64,000 nucleotides of DNA from assembly GCA_029261355.1 (NCBI GenBank), contig JAJDBM010000036.1, positions 62,001-126,000 on the forward strand, written 5' to 3'. The translations under genes and the position numbers were made by a program. Below, one piece after another: positions 44,094 through 53,361 of this stretch (positions are counted from its first letter, which is position 1; each line of letters opens with the position of its first letter). The notes below the pieces were generated by a model. It worked only from the letters and a program-made list of their open reading frames with translations, ran no database searches and had not been told where the DNA came from. Source of the DNA: Nitrospirales bacterium (lineage in GTDB: Bacteria; Nitrospirota; Nitrospiria; Nitrospirales; UBA8639).

Positions 44094-46193
44094 ATGTTTC
44101 AAACATTTCAAGAAGTTGGCGCATTTCGCGTGTTAGTCATCGAGGATGATCTGGATCATGCTGAATTGATTCGACGAACGTTAACCGAACATCCAAGTCG
44201 TCATGAAATCCTCCATCTCACCGATGGAGAAGAAGCTCAAAACTTTCTGCGTCACATGAATTCAAATGATGAGTTTGCAATCAACTCCAGGCCTCATATC
44301 ATTCTTCTAGACCTACGACTGCCTAAAATTAGTGGCCATGACCTGTTATCAATGATAAAGGGATCCTCGTCCTTACAAACCATCCCCGTGATTATCTTAA
44401 CAACATCAAAAGCACCAGAAGACATGACTCAGGCCTATCTCGGGCATGCTAATAGTTTCTTGACTAAACCTCAGGACTTTGAAAGCTTTTCAACATTAGT
44501 GGAACTGATAGGGACCTACTGGCTTGACAAGAACGCTCACCTTTTGAGCCATTCTGAAGAGTCCAATACGATTCTGAATTCCCCAATCTCTCATAGAAAA
44601 ATACAGAAACGATGCTATTCCATTCTACTTGTTGAAGATGATGACAATCATGCTGAGTTAATCTGTCGAACCTTCAAAGAAAAATCAGACTCCTTTAACA
44701 TTAGACATGTCGCAAGCCTCGCACAAGCACGCGAATCAATTTCTGAATTTCTTCCAGAACTCATCATCATCGATTTTCGGTTACCTGATGGCGACGGACT
44801 GGAACTCATACCCCTGACAAAAGAAGAGGCTCCGTACCCCACTATCATTATCACCGGCCAAGGGGACGAAGATATCGCAGTTGAAGCCATGAAGGCTGGG
44901 GCACTGGATTATATCGTCAAATCACCAAACACCTTTGCCGATATACCAGAACTAGCGGAACGAACTATTCGGGAATGGGACGTCATGATGGAACGCAAAC
45001 GAGTCCACGAAGCCCTCCGACGTCGTGAACAACAAATCCGTCAGGCCCACAAAATGGAAGCCATTGGGACGCTCGCAGGTGGGATCGCACATGACTTTAA
45101 TAATATCCTCGCGGCAATCTTGGGGTTTAACGAAGTGTCCTTGCTCAAACTTGCCGAGGATCATCCAATCTATCGCAATTTGCTTGAAGTATCACGAGCT
45201 GGCCTACGAGCCAAGCAGCTTATTGAACAAATTCTCGTGTTTAGTCGTCAAACCAATGGACCGCGGCAACCAACCCTCTTGCATCGCCTCGTCGAAGAAG
45301 TGCTCCAATTGATCCGAGCGACGCTACCAGCAACCATAGAAGTTCGCACGAACCTACTGACAACATCGGGAACCATGCTCGCTGACTCCTCTCAAATCCA
45401 TCAAGTCTTGATCAATCTCTGTACGAATGCTGAGCAGGCGATGCGCATAAAAGGTGATACGTTGGAAATTACGTTGGAAGAAACCATGATTGACCTGGTC
45501 ATGACCAAGCAGTATCCGAGCCTACAACCAGGCCCACATCTGCGACTGACCATTTGCGATAATGGAGAGGGTATGTCATCTGATGTACTGGCTCACATCT
45601 TTGATCCTTTCTTTACAACAAAAGAAGTCGGGCAAGGGACGGGCTTGGGTCTTTCGGTTGCCCATGGCATTGTCAGCAGTCATCAAGGAGCGATTACAGC
45701 CCAAAGCGAAGTCGGCCAAGGCAGTACATTCACCATCTATTTTCCACAAGTTGAATCTGCTCTCGAGACACCCCCTGACCGAATGTTACCCTACACCACA
45801 TTGGAAAAGAGACACATTCTATTTGTGGATGATGAAGAACCTCTTGCTCAACTAGGCAAAACCACATTGGAACACTTTGGATATGAGGTGACGATTCGAA
45901 CGAGTAGCCTTGAGACATTAGCAGAATTTCTCACAACCCCTAACAAATACGATTTGGTCATCATGGACCAAACGATGCCAAAAATGACAGGGGAAACTCT
46001 CGCAATAAAACTCCTCAACATTCGACCGAATCTACCCATTATTCTGTGTACAGGTTTTAGCCATGTCATGACGCCAGAACGTGCGACTGCATTAGGAATC
46101 CAAGGGTATCTCGTCAAACCGATTCTGCCTCAAGACTTAATCTGGAAGGTTAATCAACTGCTGGGTAACGCAAACGATTTCTTCACTTCTTGA
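44094..46193 (+). CDS. Hybrid kinase REC-REC-HisKA-HATPase-REC
   Basis: A 699-residue protein from the ATG at 44094. First receiver: VLVIEDDLDHAELIRRTL with IILLDLRLPKISGHDL (Rcp1-like); second: ILLVEDDDNHAELICRTF with LIIIDFRLPDGDGLELI. Then a NtrB-like kinase (GTLAGGIAHDFNNILAAILG, NLCTNAEQAMR, FDPFFTTKEVGQGTGLGLSV). A third receiver ends it (ILFVDDEEPLAQLGKTTLEH, DLVIMDQTMPKMTGETLA). No DNA-binding or cyclase output is present, so its effect must pass to another protein. It is the last gene of the ethylene-sensor operon. Confidence 0.92.
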   Translation: MFQTFQEVGAFRVLVIEDDLDHAELIRRTLTEHPSRHEILHLTDGEEAQNFLRHMNSNDEFAINSRPHIILLDLRLPKISGHDLLSMIKGSSSLQTIPVIILTTSKAPEDMTQAYLGHANSFLTKPQDFESFSTLVELIGTYWLDKNAHLLSHSEESNTILNSPISHRKIQKRCYSILLVEDDDNHAELICRTFKEKSDSFNIRHVASLAQARESISEFLPELIIIDFRLPDGDGLELIPLTKEEAPYPTIIITGQGDEDIAVEAMKAGALDYIVKSPNTFADIPELAERTIREWDVMMERKRVHEALRRREQQIRQAHKMEAIGTLAGGIAHDFNNILAAILGFNEVSLLKLAEDHPIYRNLLEVSRAGLRAKQLIEQILVFSRQTNGPRQPTLLHRLVEEVLQLIRATLPATIEVRTNLLTTSGTMLADSSQIHQVLINLCTNAEQAMRIKGDTLEITLEETMIDLVMTKQYPSLQPGPHLRLTICDNGEGMSSDVLAHIFDPFFTTKEVGQGTGLGLSVAHGIVSSHQGAITAQSEVGQGSTFTIYFPQVESALETPPDRMLPYTTLEKRHILFVDDEEPLAQLGKTTLEHFGYEVTIRTSSLETLAEFLTTPNKYDLVIMDQTMPKMTGETLAIKLLNIRPNLPIILCTGFSHVMTPERATALGIQGYLVKPILPQDLIWKVNQLLGNANDFFTS

Positions 46194-46290
46194 AATGACC
46201 CGTGCGACCACTTGCGTCCAGCACCTATCTCACTTGCAGCTGAACTGTGGCACGACTGTAATGTTTTTTAAATGATATCAGTAAGGTGCC

Positions 46291-46947
46291 TTAAGCCATC
46301 TTCAGGAGTTCGGTAATCGCTCCACTTACTCCCTCAAAGATTTGATGGGGTTTGGCCGTTCCATACATATAGGCTGGAGTGGAAATGATTTTCTGGTCTG
46401 GATCGACAACAAACTTTTCTACCATACAATTTTGATGTTTGGCTCCAGTCTTTTCGATTTCGGTTGCCGTCCCGACATCATCTCCGATCGTTAAGTTTAC
46501 ACCTTTATTCCCTAACGCTAAGGCCATAATCGCTGGAGCAATGCAGATAGCAGCAATGGGCTTTTGACTTTCATGAAATTCTTTGATAATTCGTGCGACT
46601 TGAGGGTCTATATCACCTGCGCTACCTTTCTCTCCAAAATTACACAAATGCAAGGCTGCCCCAAACCCACCAGGAAATGCAAGCGCATCAAAGTCCAGAG
46701 CTTTCAAAATTTCTAATGCTTGAATATCACCACGAGCAATACGAGCCGCCTCTTGCATCACATTCCTCTGTTTCCCCGTGGAATTTTGCGTCAAGTGATT
46801 GGTTTCAGACACGTCTTTATCCGGCGCAAAGACTTTATACTCCGCACCATTTTGGCCAATGGCCACAAGCGTACTAATGGCTTCCGTAATCTCCGCTCCA
46901 TCTAAAAATCCACACCCCGATAGAATCACTGCAACCTGTTTCATCGC
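46291..46947 (-). CDS. elbB: ElbB/ES1-family glyoxalase-like protein
   Basis: A 218-residue DJ-1/PfpI-superfamily protein. The ATG at 46947 has AAAGGAGG before it and begins the family start VAVILSGCGFLDGAEITEAI. The block DFDALAFPGGFGAALHLCNF and the nucleophile region PIAAICIAPAIMALALGNKG (Cys) match ElbB/ES1 (isoprenoid biosynthesis glyoxalase). ElbB can act on glyoxal-type aldehydes in vitro. It is the last gene of the leftward operon that starts with a MarR regulator, which fits a role in dealing with reactive carbonyl compounds. Confidence 0.9.
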   Translation of the reverse strand, partial: AMKQVAVILSGCGFLDGAEITEAISTLVAIGQNGAEYKVFAPDKDVSETNHLTQNSTGKQRNVMQEAARIARGDIQALEILKALDFDALAFPGGFGAALHLCNFGEKGSAGDIDPQVARIIKEFHESQKPIAAICIAPAIMALALGNKGVNLTIGDDVGTATEIEKTGAKHQNCMVEKFVVDPDQKIISTPAYMYGTAKPHQIFEGVSGAITELLKMA

Positions 46948-47076
46948 ATCCTCCTTTGTCTTCTGTAAAAAATGACTGCAGGCATTATACAAAATTGGAG
47001 GATCTGCATTCGAGACTACTTAGACCCTTTTCTTTATCAATTTGGCACCCCCCAAATACTCATCATTAATTTTCTC

Positions 47077-47508
47077 TTACTCAAGTTTTGCAGTTGGCAA
47101 ATCTGAGAAGGAAATACCAAGATCCTGTATTTCACGATAGGGTAGCAACCAAACGAGGGATTCATCGTGAAGATCCACAACTTGGATACGATTCCCCCAA
47201 GGGTCTCTAAAATCACAACCAAGTTCGGGTTCTAGGGTGAGTCCATATTTTTTCGTGATTTTTTGACGAACTTCTTCAACCTGCGCTTCATCACGAACCA
47301 TAATCCCAAAGTGCTTCATACGGTCAGGCTTCACGTCTTCCACCTCAAAGATGGCCAAAAATTGATGCTCACCTAGTTGGCACCATGCCGCTCCTTCTCC
47401 CCCTCTCAGCATTTTTAAATTAAACACATCGGAATAAAACTCAACAGCTTTTTGAGCATCATCCACTTCTATGACGACATGATTCACCCCGTATACTTGA
47501 ACAGCCAT
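47077..47508 (-). CDS. VOC-family glyoxalase/dioxygenase-like protein
   Basis: A 143-residue vicinal-oxygen-chelate protein with the two beta-alpha-beta-beta-beta modules. VYGVNHVVIEVDDAQKAVEF contributes the first metal ligand (His), and FAILFE-like strands (QFLAIFEVEDVKPDRMKHFG) and CDFRDPWGNRIQVVDLHDES the others. The start is preceded by AAAGGAG. VOC members include glyoxalase I, fosfomycin resistance proteins and catechol dioxygenases; the exact type cannot be told. It lies in the MarR-pirin-hydroquinone reductase block. Confidence 0.85.
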   Translation of the reverse strand: MAVQVYGVNHVVIEVDDAQKAVEFYSDVFNLKMLRGGEGAAWCQLGEHQFLAIFEVEDVKPDRMKHFGIMVRDEAQVEEVRQKITKKYGLTLEPELGCDFRDPWGNRIQVVDLHDESLVWLLPYREIQDLGISFSDLPTAKLE

Positions 47509-47739
47509 AACGTCTCTCCTTTACTATGAATGAATACAACCGAGTGCAATTACCATTTTGCTCATTCAGGGTCAGCGATCACGGTGTTCAACATTAAGAA
47601 AGACATGCCATGGCGACGCTAGAGTACCTGAATGCCTGCCATGTATCCCTCATCGTTGAACAATCAATCTATCGCTCCAATTACAAAAAATGTCTTTATG
47701 GATGAAGCCATGATCATTCCTTCTTATGCGTTTCAAAAT

Positions 47740-48141
47740 TTATACTGGACGGCCAGATGTATGGGAAGACGTCACTCGAATTCGATATCCATCAGGTCCA
47801 TTCAGATAAAAATTCTCATGAATTCTCCCGGTTTCGATGTCCGAAGGATCCATACCGAAATCCACACAATTTCCATGGGCTAATTGAAGATCTTCCACCA
47901 TGAGGTCAAAAGGTGGAGTTTGCCCTGATTGAATAGTCGCTCCACTTTCTGGGTTCTCTAAAACGAGATGCGTACCACCTCGAAGTTCCAATACCGCAAA
48001 CTCATGATCATGATGAATATGTCGCATACCCAATTGCATAAAGTACTCAACCGCATGAGGTACGTCTGTCACAAGTAAATCAACATGCCCGACTGCAACT
48101 GCTGGTGGTAAACGCGTATCGGCTTGTTTTTTTGACGTCAT
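47740..48141 (-). CDS. VOC-family protein (second copy)
   Basis: A 133-residue VOC protein from the ATG at 48141, with AAAGGGG upstream. VAVGHVDLLVTDVPHAVEYF begins the fold, HDHEFAVLELRGGTHLVLEN is the middle, and IHENFYLNGPDGYRIRV carries the last ligand. It differs clearly from the other VOC protein in the same operon, so the two may act on different substrates. It starts 34 bases after the hydroquinone reductase stop. Confidence 0.85.
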   Translation of the reverse strand: MTSKKQADTRLPPAVAVGHVDLLVTDVPHAVEYFMQLGMRHIHHDHEFAVLELRGGTHLVLENPESGATIQSGQTPPFDLMVEDLQLAHGNCVDFGMDPSDIETGRIHENFYLNGPDGYRIRVTSSHTSGRPV

Positions 48142-48175
48142 GTCAAAACCCCTTTCTATTTCTTTATTAACGGGC

Positions 48176-49114
48176 TTACGAGAATCGTTCACGATCATGT
48201 GAAGAGACCAAATCCTGCACGGGGCCTACTGGAACGATCCCCGTAGGATTAATATCATCATGCGTGATGTAGTAGTGTCGTTTGATGTGATCAAAATTCA
48301 CGGTCTCAGCAATTCCCTTATATTGGTAGAGATCTTTGAGATAGGCCCATATATTAGGATAATCGGTGATACGTCGAATATTACATTTGAAATGTCCATG
48401 ATATACCGCATCAAACCGAATCAACGTCACAAATAACTTCCAATCAGTTTCCACAATCTGTGATCCAAACAAATAACGCTGATTCGACAGACGACTTTCA
48501 AGCTCCCCAAGGGTCTCGAACACTATTGCGACTGCATTCTCATAAGCCCCTTGTGTTGAGGCAAAGCCAGCCTTATACACGCCATTATTCACATGCTCGT
48601 AAATAATCGTATTCAGCTGGTCAATCTCTGTTCGGAGAACTTTTGGATAGAACTCGGTTTGATTATTCGTTAACCGATTAAACGCCTGATTAAACATTCT
48701 CATGATATCGTCTTCTGAATTATTCACGATCAGCCTTGATTGCGAGTCCCACAACACCGGGACCGTCACTCGAGACTGGTAAGTGGGGTCAGTGGCCGTA
48801 TAGGCTTCGCTGAGAAACTCAAACCCATTGATTGGATCAACAGAATGACCTGGTCCATTCTTGAACGCCCAACCGCGATGATCGCGAATCGGATCAACGA
48901 CCGTCATCCCTATGATATCTTCCAGCCCTTTGAGTTTACGCGCAATAATAGTTCGATGAGCCCAGGGACAGGCTAACGACACGTATAGATGATACCGATC
49001 TGGTTCGGCCGGGTATTCTGACCTTCCATCATCGGTCACCCAATTCCGAAACAAGTCATCTTGTCGGTCAAACACTCCGTCTTCAGTTTGCTCATTAGGA
49101 AATTGTGCGCTCAT
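48176..49114 (-). CDS. Glutathionyl-hydroquinone reductase (YqjG/ECM4 type)
   Basis: A 312-residue Xi-class glutathione transferase. The ATG at 49114 has GGGAGG before it. The catalytic cysteine motif is LYVSLACPWAHRTII (about residues 43-57), followed by GMTVVDPIRDHRGWAF. The C-terminal helical domain has VFETLGELESRLSNQRYLFG and LFVTLIRFDAVYHGHFKCN. Such enzymes reduce glutathionyl-hydroquinones. The gene starts inside the 3' end of the pirin gene (20-base overlap), so the two are coupled. Confidence 0.93.
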   Translation of the reverse strand: MSAQFPNEQTEDGVFDRQDDLFRNWVTDDGRSEYPAEPDRYHLYVSLACPWAHRTIIARKLKGLEDIIGMTVVDPIRDHRGWAFKNGPGHSVDPINGFEFLSEAYTATDPTYQSRVTVPVLWDSQSRLIVNNSEDDIMRMFNQAFNRLTNNQTEFYPKVLRTEIDQLNTIIYEHVNNGVYKAGFASTQGAYENAVAIVFETLGELESRLSNQRYLFGSQIVETDWKLFVTLIRFDAVYHGHFKCNIRRITDYPNIWAYLKDLYQYKGIAETVNFDHIKRHYYITHDDINPTGIVPVGPVQDLVSSHDRERFS

Positions 49115-49985
49115 GGGGAAGACCTCCCTCTTGCCAAATAAACGTTCCATTCGTAAGATCGTCCAAAGCTTCTGTAATTTCTTCCTGAGTATTCATGACA
49201 AATGGACCATAGCGTGCAATCGGTTCACAAAGGGGTTTCGCAGAGACCAATAAAAATCGAACTGACCCATCTTCTGTGACGATCTTCAAATCATTGCCAT
49301 CATCCAATACAGCAAGTCTTGGGCTTGCCACCCAATCTTGCCCCTCGTCATGAAGAATCGAGCCTTTCCCTTCAAACACATAGGCAAATGCCGTATGTCC
49401 CTGTGGAATTGCATGAGTAAATGATCCATTAGGTGAGACGGATACATCCAGGTACATTGGGTTAGCAGCAATAGTATTGACCGCTCCTTGAATTCCGTTA
49501 ACATGCCCCGCAATCAACCGAACTTTTGCCCCACCCTCCATTGTCATTTCAGGAATCTCCCGAGAAGACACATCTTGATATTGAGGACGAGTCATTTTGA
49601 GTGCGGCTGGAAGATTGACCCATAGTTGAAAACCCGCGTTGCCCTCAGGACGAACTTGAGGCATTTCCTCATGCAAGATTCCCCCTCCTGCTGTCATCCA
49701 TTGCACATCACCCGCCTTGATACTGCCTTCATTTCCCAAAGTATCCCGATGTTGTACTTCTCCAGCCAACATGTAGGTCACAGTTTCAATTCCACGATGT
49801 GGATGCATTGGGAACCCCGCCTGATAATCCTCAGCATGTGGCGATCCAAAATGATCAAATAGCAGAAAAGGATCAAGGTAATTCAATGCGTCCCCTCCAA
49901 GACTCCGTTTCAATCTCACACCTGCTCCTTCCATAATCGACTGTGGCTCTATCATTGTTTTGACTTTTCTATAGTGCATATTCAT
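49095..49985 (-). CDS. Pirin-family protein
   Basis: A 296-residue bicupin with the pirin hallmarks FLLFDHFGSPHAEDYQAGFP, MHPHRGIETVTYMLAGEVQH, and WMTAGGGILHEEMPQ; these carry the metal-binding His, His, His and Glu. Some pirins have quercetin 2,3-dioxygenase activity, while others are regulators. The start at 49985 follows GAGGGGG; an ATG two codons later is possible. It follows the MarR regulator gene by 121 bases and overlaps the hydroquinone reductase gene. Confidence 0.92.
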   Translation of the reverse strand: MNMHYRKVKTMIEPQSIMEGAGVRLKRSLGGDALNYLDPFLLFDHFGSPHAEDYQAGFPMHPHRGIETVTYMLAGEVQHRDTLGNEGSIKAGDVQWMTAGGGILHEEMPQVRPEGNAGFQLWVNLPAALKMTRPQYQDVSSREIPEMTMEGGAKVRLIAGHVNGIQGAVNTIAANPMYLDVSVSPNGSFTHAIPQGHTAFAYVFEGKGSILHDEGQDWVASPRLAVLDDGNDLKIVTEDGSVRFLLVSAKPLCEPIARYGPFVMNTQEEITEALDDLTNGTFIWQEGGLPHERTIS

Positions 49986-50106
49986 CTGTTACCCCCTCAA
50001 AACCCTCTCTCCTCTTCAGTGAGCACATTTACTATCAATAAGAATCGGAATCGAGGCCGAGATACAAAAGGCATACAGTCATTCCCTTACATCTGCGACA
50101 ACTCAT

Positions 50107-50556
50107 CTAGGTATTTCCAAAACTATCTCGCAGTTTGTTTAAGAGGACTTTCATTTGATTCACCTCTTCTTTCGTCAAAGCCTGCTTAAAATATGGTTTC
50201 ATAAATTCCGCATGAACGGGAAATATTTCCTTGAAAATATCTTCACCATTCTTTGTCAATCGAATATTGATGGCTCGTCTATCTCCTTTCACTGCCTCTC
50301 TCACTAACAGGTCTTTGCCTTCTAAACGATCGAGTACTCCAGTCAGAGTACCCTTGGTAATTAATGTAGCCTCGCCGAGCTCAGCACAGGTCAGACCATC
50401 AGTACCACCCAGCTCAGCAATGACATCAAATTGAGCAGAGGTCACGCCCATCGATTCAATGTGCCGCGTTCCCACGCGATAAAACGCCAAATAGGCCTCA
50501 ACCAAGGGTCTCAGCAATGAGAGATACGGATCATTTCTAAAGTCTGTAATAGGCAT
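50107..50556 (-). CDS. MarR-family transcriptional regulator
   Basis: A 149-residue regulator with a winged helix: GVTSAQFDVIAELGGTDGLT, CAELGEATLITKGTLTGVLD (recognition helix), then DRLEGKDLLVREAVKGDRRA (wing with DRR). MarR proteins are dimers that repress their own operon until an aromatic or oxidising ligand binds. A perfect inverted repeat lies 20 bases before its start. Together with pirin, a hydroquinone reductase, VOC proteins and ElbB downstream, it resembles the quinone-sensing MhqR-type regulons. Confidence 0.92.
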   Translation of the reverse strand: MPITDFRNDPYLSLLRPLVEAYLAFYRVGTRHIESMGVTSAQFDVIAELGGTDGLTCAELGEATLITKGTLTGVLDRLEGKDLLVREAVKGDRRAINIRLTKNGEDIFKEIFPVHAEFMKPYFKQALTKEEVNQMKVLLNKLRDSFGNT

Positions 50557-50575
50557 CTATCAACCTCCGCATTAT

Positions 50576-50594
50576 GTTCTATATAGAATAGAAC
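50576..50594. promoter_or_regulatory. Likely MarR operator
   Basis: GTTCTAT-ATAGA-ATAGAAC has perfect 7-base arms around a 5-base spacer and lies 20 bases upstream of the regulator start, a typical place and size for a MarR-dimer site. Confidence 0.6.
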
Positions 50595-50774
50595 TAATTA
50601 GCACTACTGTCAAGAAAGCCACCTGACCCGATTAATGGTGACATTTACGAGTTAGCAGAATGTACGATTCAGTTAATTCTTAAAACTATTTAATAGTTTA
50701 TTACACGGCGATGGAAAGCAATTGGAGTAGAAGTGAAGCACGAAAATATTGAGTTATGCATCTAGATAGAATTG

Positions 50775-51098
50775 CTAGCAACCCTTTTCTCCCTGCTGGC
50801 GATCTAATTCCAATTCAATCCTTTTTGCTTGCACTTTTTGGCTTCGAGGCCCATTCGACCATTCATCCAACTGCTGAAAGATCCAGATGGCAAAGAAAAC
50901 TGAAAGGGCCGTAACACTCAGATACCAGACCGCCACATAACTCACCATCAATCCCAGCAACTGGAGCCAGGGTATTCCCCAAAACCAGACAACGCCTGCC
51001 ACTACCGGAAAAACTAACAAATTGAATGGTGCTAAATAATCTCTCAGGGTACTCGGAATTGCCTCTTCGGCTTGTTGATCTAAGTCTTTTTGAATCAT
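50775..51098 (-). CDS. Small membrane protein
   Basis: About 107 residues from the ATG at 51098; the frame continues upstream to 51272 but there it overlaps the start region of the hydrolase and looks non-coding. Two or three membrane helices are visible (FNLLVFPVVAGVVWFWGIPW, LQLLGLMVSYVAVWYLSVTA, LSVFFAIWIF), then a basic tail. The family was not recognised. It is divergent from the alpha/beta hydrolase gene. Confidence 0.55.
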   Translation of the reverse strand: MIQKDLDQQAEEAIPSTLRDYLAPFNLLVFPVVAGVVWFWGIPWLQLLGLMVSYVAVWYLSVTALSVFFAIWIFQQLDEWSNGPRSQKVQAKRIELELDRQQGEKGC

Positions 51099-51261
51099 TG
51101 GGATCTCTTCTAGAGCCAATTCGGAAGAAACATCAGACCTAAGTGAATACTGAAAAAAGGGACCGAAGTAATATACAATAGATTCGACTCGAATTCTGGT
51201 AGAATTATACGGGTATTTACAAACATACAATTTACAACTGCATCCATTTTTGACACATTTC

Positions 51262-52038
51262 ATGACATTCAATCAAACTTTTTTATGCTTTCAGGATTCT
51301 AGTGGCAGGAATGTCTCGGCCACTCTTACCGAACCAACATCCCCGACTAATTCCATCGTCGTCCTTTGCCATGGTTTTCTGTCAAATAAGCAAAGCAGCA
51401 CGAATCGACGCCTTTCTGAATTACTCCCTGAAAAAGGCATCAGTACCTTTTGCTTTGATTGGTTTGGAATGGGTGAATCCGAAGGTGCCTTTGCGGATCT
51501 GACCGTTGGCGTCTGCTGTGAAGAGTTGGAACATGCCTTATCCCTTGTTCGCTCTAAAGGCTATTCTCGCATCGGACTTATTGGTTCGAGTTATGGGGGG
51601 CTTATTTCCACATTGATCGCCTCACGGGATACAGGATTAGTGGCTCTGGGGCTCAAATGTCCCGTCCCTGACTTTCCTGAGATGCTTCGAGTCAAATTTG
51701 GACAAGAGGCCATGAATCGTTGGCAATCCACTGGAGAAATCCCAGATGTGACGGGCTGTGAAAAGCCTATCGAGTTACGCTATGCCTTCTACGAAAATTG
51801 TCTGACGTATGATGCCTTCCATGCAGCAAAGTTGATTCAGGTCCCAACCATAATCGTGCATGGAGATCAAGACGAGTTAGTCCCGCTTCATCAGATTGAA
51901 AGACTTGAACAGTCGTTGGCAGGAGAAAAACGTCTCCACCTGCTTCCCGGTGCAAATCACCATTTTGGCAAGCCTGATGATTTTCGAACGATGACTGTGA
52001 TGCTTTCAAACTGGATGATTGAGTATTTGGCCACGTAA
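51262..52038 (+). CDS. Alpha/beta-hydrolase
   Basis: About 258 residues from the ATG at 51262 (a TTG at 51250 is possible). IVVLCHGFLSNKQSSTNRRL is the oxyanion HG region, FDWFGMGESEG follows, IGLIGSSYGGLIST holds the nucleophile serine (GSSYGG), VHGDQDELVPLHQIE the acid and GANHHFGKPDDF the histidine. The pattern is that of serine esterases/acylaminoacyl peptidase-like hydrolases. The substrate is unknown. Confidence 0.88.
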   Translation: MTFNQTFLCFQDSSGRNVSATLTEPTSPTNSIVVLCHGFLSNKQSSTNRRLSELLPEKGISTFCFDWFGMGESEGAFADLTVGVCCEELEHALSLVRSKGYSRIGLIGSSYGGLISTLIASRDTGLVALGLKCPVPDFPEMLRVKFGQEAMNRWQSTGEIPDVTGCEKPIELRYAFYENCLTYDAFHAAKLIQVPTIIVHGDQDELVPLHQIERLEQSLAGEKRLHLLPGANHHFGKPDDFRTMTVMLSNWMIEYLAT

Positions 52039-52076
52039 TATTCAACTTTCTCATTACTATTTCTTGATACAGTATC

Positions 52077-52541
52077 ATGCCTGTAGAGACCGATCTTCGT
52101 AATGAACAGTTAGAGATCCTGAAGGTTTTGTATCCATGGTATAAGGAAGAAGTCTTTCGTCGACGTGAGCAGATGATGCGACTCACCGCGTTTGCGAGTG
52201 CATTTTTAGTACTTCTCCTAGTTACGATTATGGCGGTCTCACCTTCTAATAGTGCCAATGTGACAACGCAACTCTTTGCCATCACTGGAATTGCATTATT
52301 TTCAGCTATTTTTGTCTACCTTATTCTTCAACAACGCGATCGCCATCGCATTGCCAAACAAACCTTGATTGAAATGGAAAAAATCTTAGGCCTCTATGAT
52401 GAAGGTCTTTACTCCGTCGGAAAAGCTTTGTACCCTCAAGACTGGCAGACAGCATGGCTAAGTGATAAAAGTGTCACCGTGTACATTGCGGTCATCGCAG
52501 CGCTAACCGTACTCGTCATTGCGGCAGTGTTAGTTCGCTAG
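52077..52541 (+). CDS. Uncharacterised protein with three membrane helices
   Basis: A 154-residue protein: an N-terminal amphipathic part (LEILKVLYPWYKEEVFRRRE), two helices (ASAFLVLLLVTIMAVS, LFAITGIALFSAIFVYLI), a loop (LIEMEKILGLYDEGLYSVGK) and a C-terminal helix (YIAVIAALTVLVIAAVLV). The long loop with KILGLYDEG resembles small membrane-associated proteins of unknown function. It lies between the hydrolase and carbonic anhydrase genes, in the same direction. Confidence 0.65.
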   Translation: MPVETDLRNEQLEILKVLYPWYKEEVFRRREQMMRLTAFASAFLVLLLVTIMAVSPSNSANVTTQLFAITGIALFSAIFVYLILQQRDRHRIAKQTLIEMEKILGLYDEGLYSVGKALYPQDWQTAWLSDKSVTVYIAVIAALTVLVIAAVLVR

Positions 52542-52765
52542 CTTGGACAGCTACCAACACCCATCAGTAGATGGACAATGCGAAAAGATGATGCCCATGA
52601 ATTTGGCAATGATGCCGACAACCAACACCTTCATCTGCTTAGTCGATGCACATGCCTATGCACAAGTATGATTCGCTATTGGTATTTTCAAGCAGAGACT
52701 AAGAAGGACATCCCCTCAAAATCCCAGACTTATTCATTGAACTTGCAGCTTGGAGACATCCACAC

Positions 52766-53287
52766 ATGATTAGAGCTTTTCGAGGCGTGATGCCAACAAT
52801 CGCCAGCAATGCGTTTGTCGACGAAACCGCTGTCATCATCGGTGACGTCGTCATCGGGTCCGAGTCAAGTGTGTGGTTCAACGCAGTCATTCGTGGAGAT
52901 GTGAATCATATACGTATTGGGCATCGAACGAATATTCAAGACCTCTCTCTCCTTCACATCACGCATGACACACATCCTCTAATATTAGGTGATGACATAA
53001 CCATTGGCCACCATGTGGTTCTGCATGGATGTTCGATCCATGACCGAGTGCTCATTGGCATGGGGTCGATTGTCATGGATGGAGTGGACATTGAAGAAAA
53101 TTGTATCGTCGGTGCCGGATCCTTGGTCACGGAACGAACTCACGTCCCAGCCAACAGTCTGATCCTGGGAAGTCCAGCACGAGTCATACGTTCACTTTCG
53201 GACGAAGAATTGGCTTGGATCAAAGAATCTGCACAACACTATATCAATTACGCCAGTCAATATATGGAAGATCAGCAGGAAGGATAG
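52766..53287 (+). CDS. Gamma-class carbonic anhydrase family protein
   Basis: A 173-residue left-handed beta-helix protein with hexapeptide repeats: VIGSESSVWFNAVIRGDVNH, IRIGHRTNIQDLSLLHITHD, IGHHVVLHGCSIHDRVLIGM, then IVGAGSLVTERTHVPANSLI. The three zinc-ligand histidines are present (HITHD, GHHV). Family members range from active Cam-type anhydrases to YrdA-like proteins. The length matches the short YrdA/PaaY type. Confidence 0.9.
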   Translation: MIRAFRGVMPTIASNAFVDETAVIIGDVVIGSESSVWFNAVIRGDVNHIRIGHRTNIQDLSLLHITHDTHPLILGDDITIGHHVVLHGCSIHDRVLIGMGSIVMDGVDIEENCIVGAGSLVTERTHVPANSLILGSPARVIRSLSDEELAWIKESAQHYINYASQYMEDQQEG

Positions 53288-53361
53288 ACAGCCGATGATA
53301 GATCAGACAACAAGGTTGTCCAAACAACTAAAACAGAGTCTCTTTCAGCAAAATTTTACTT

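Noticed and set aside
47632-47883. Plus-strand 83-codon frame
   Set aside because: Mostly the complement of the VOC gene at 47740-48141; codon pattern fits the minus strand.
52578-52769. 63-codon frame coupled to the carbonic anhydrase gene
   Set aside because: The four-base overlap is attractive, but the peptide has no structure or family and poor start signals.
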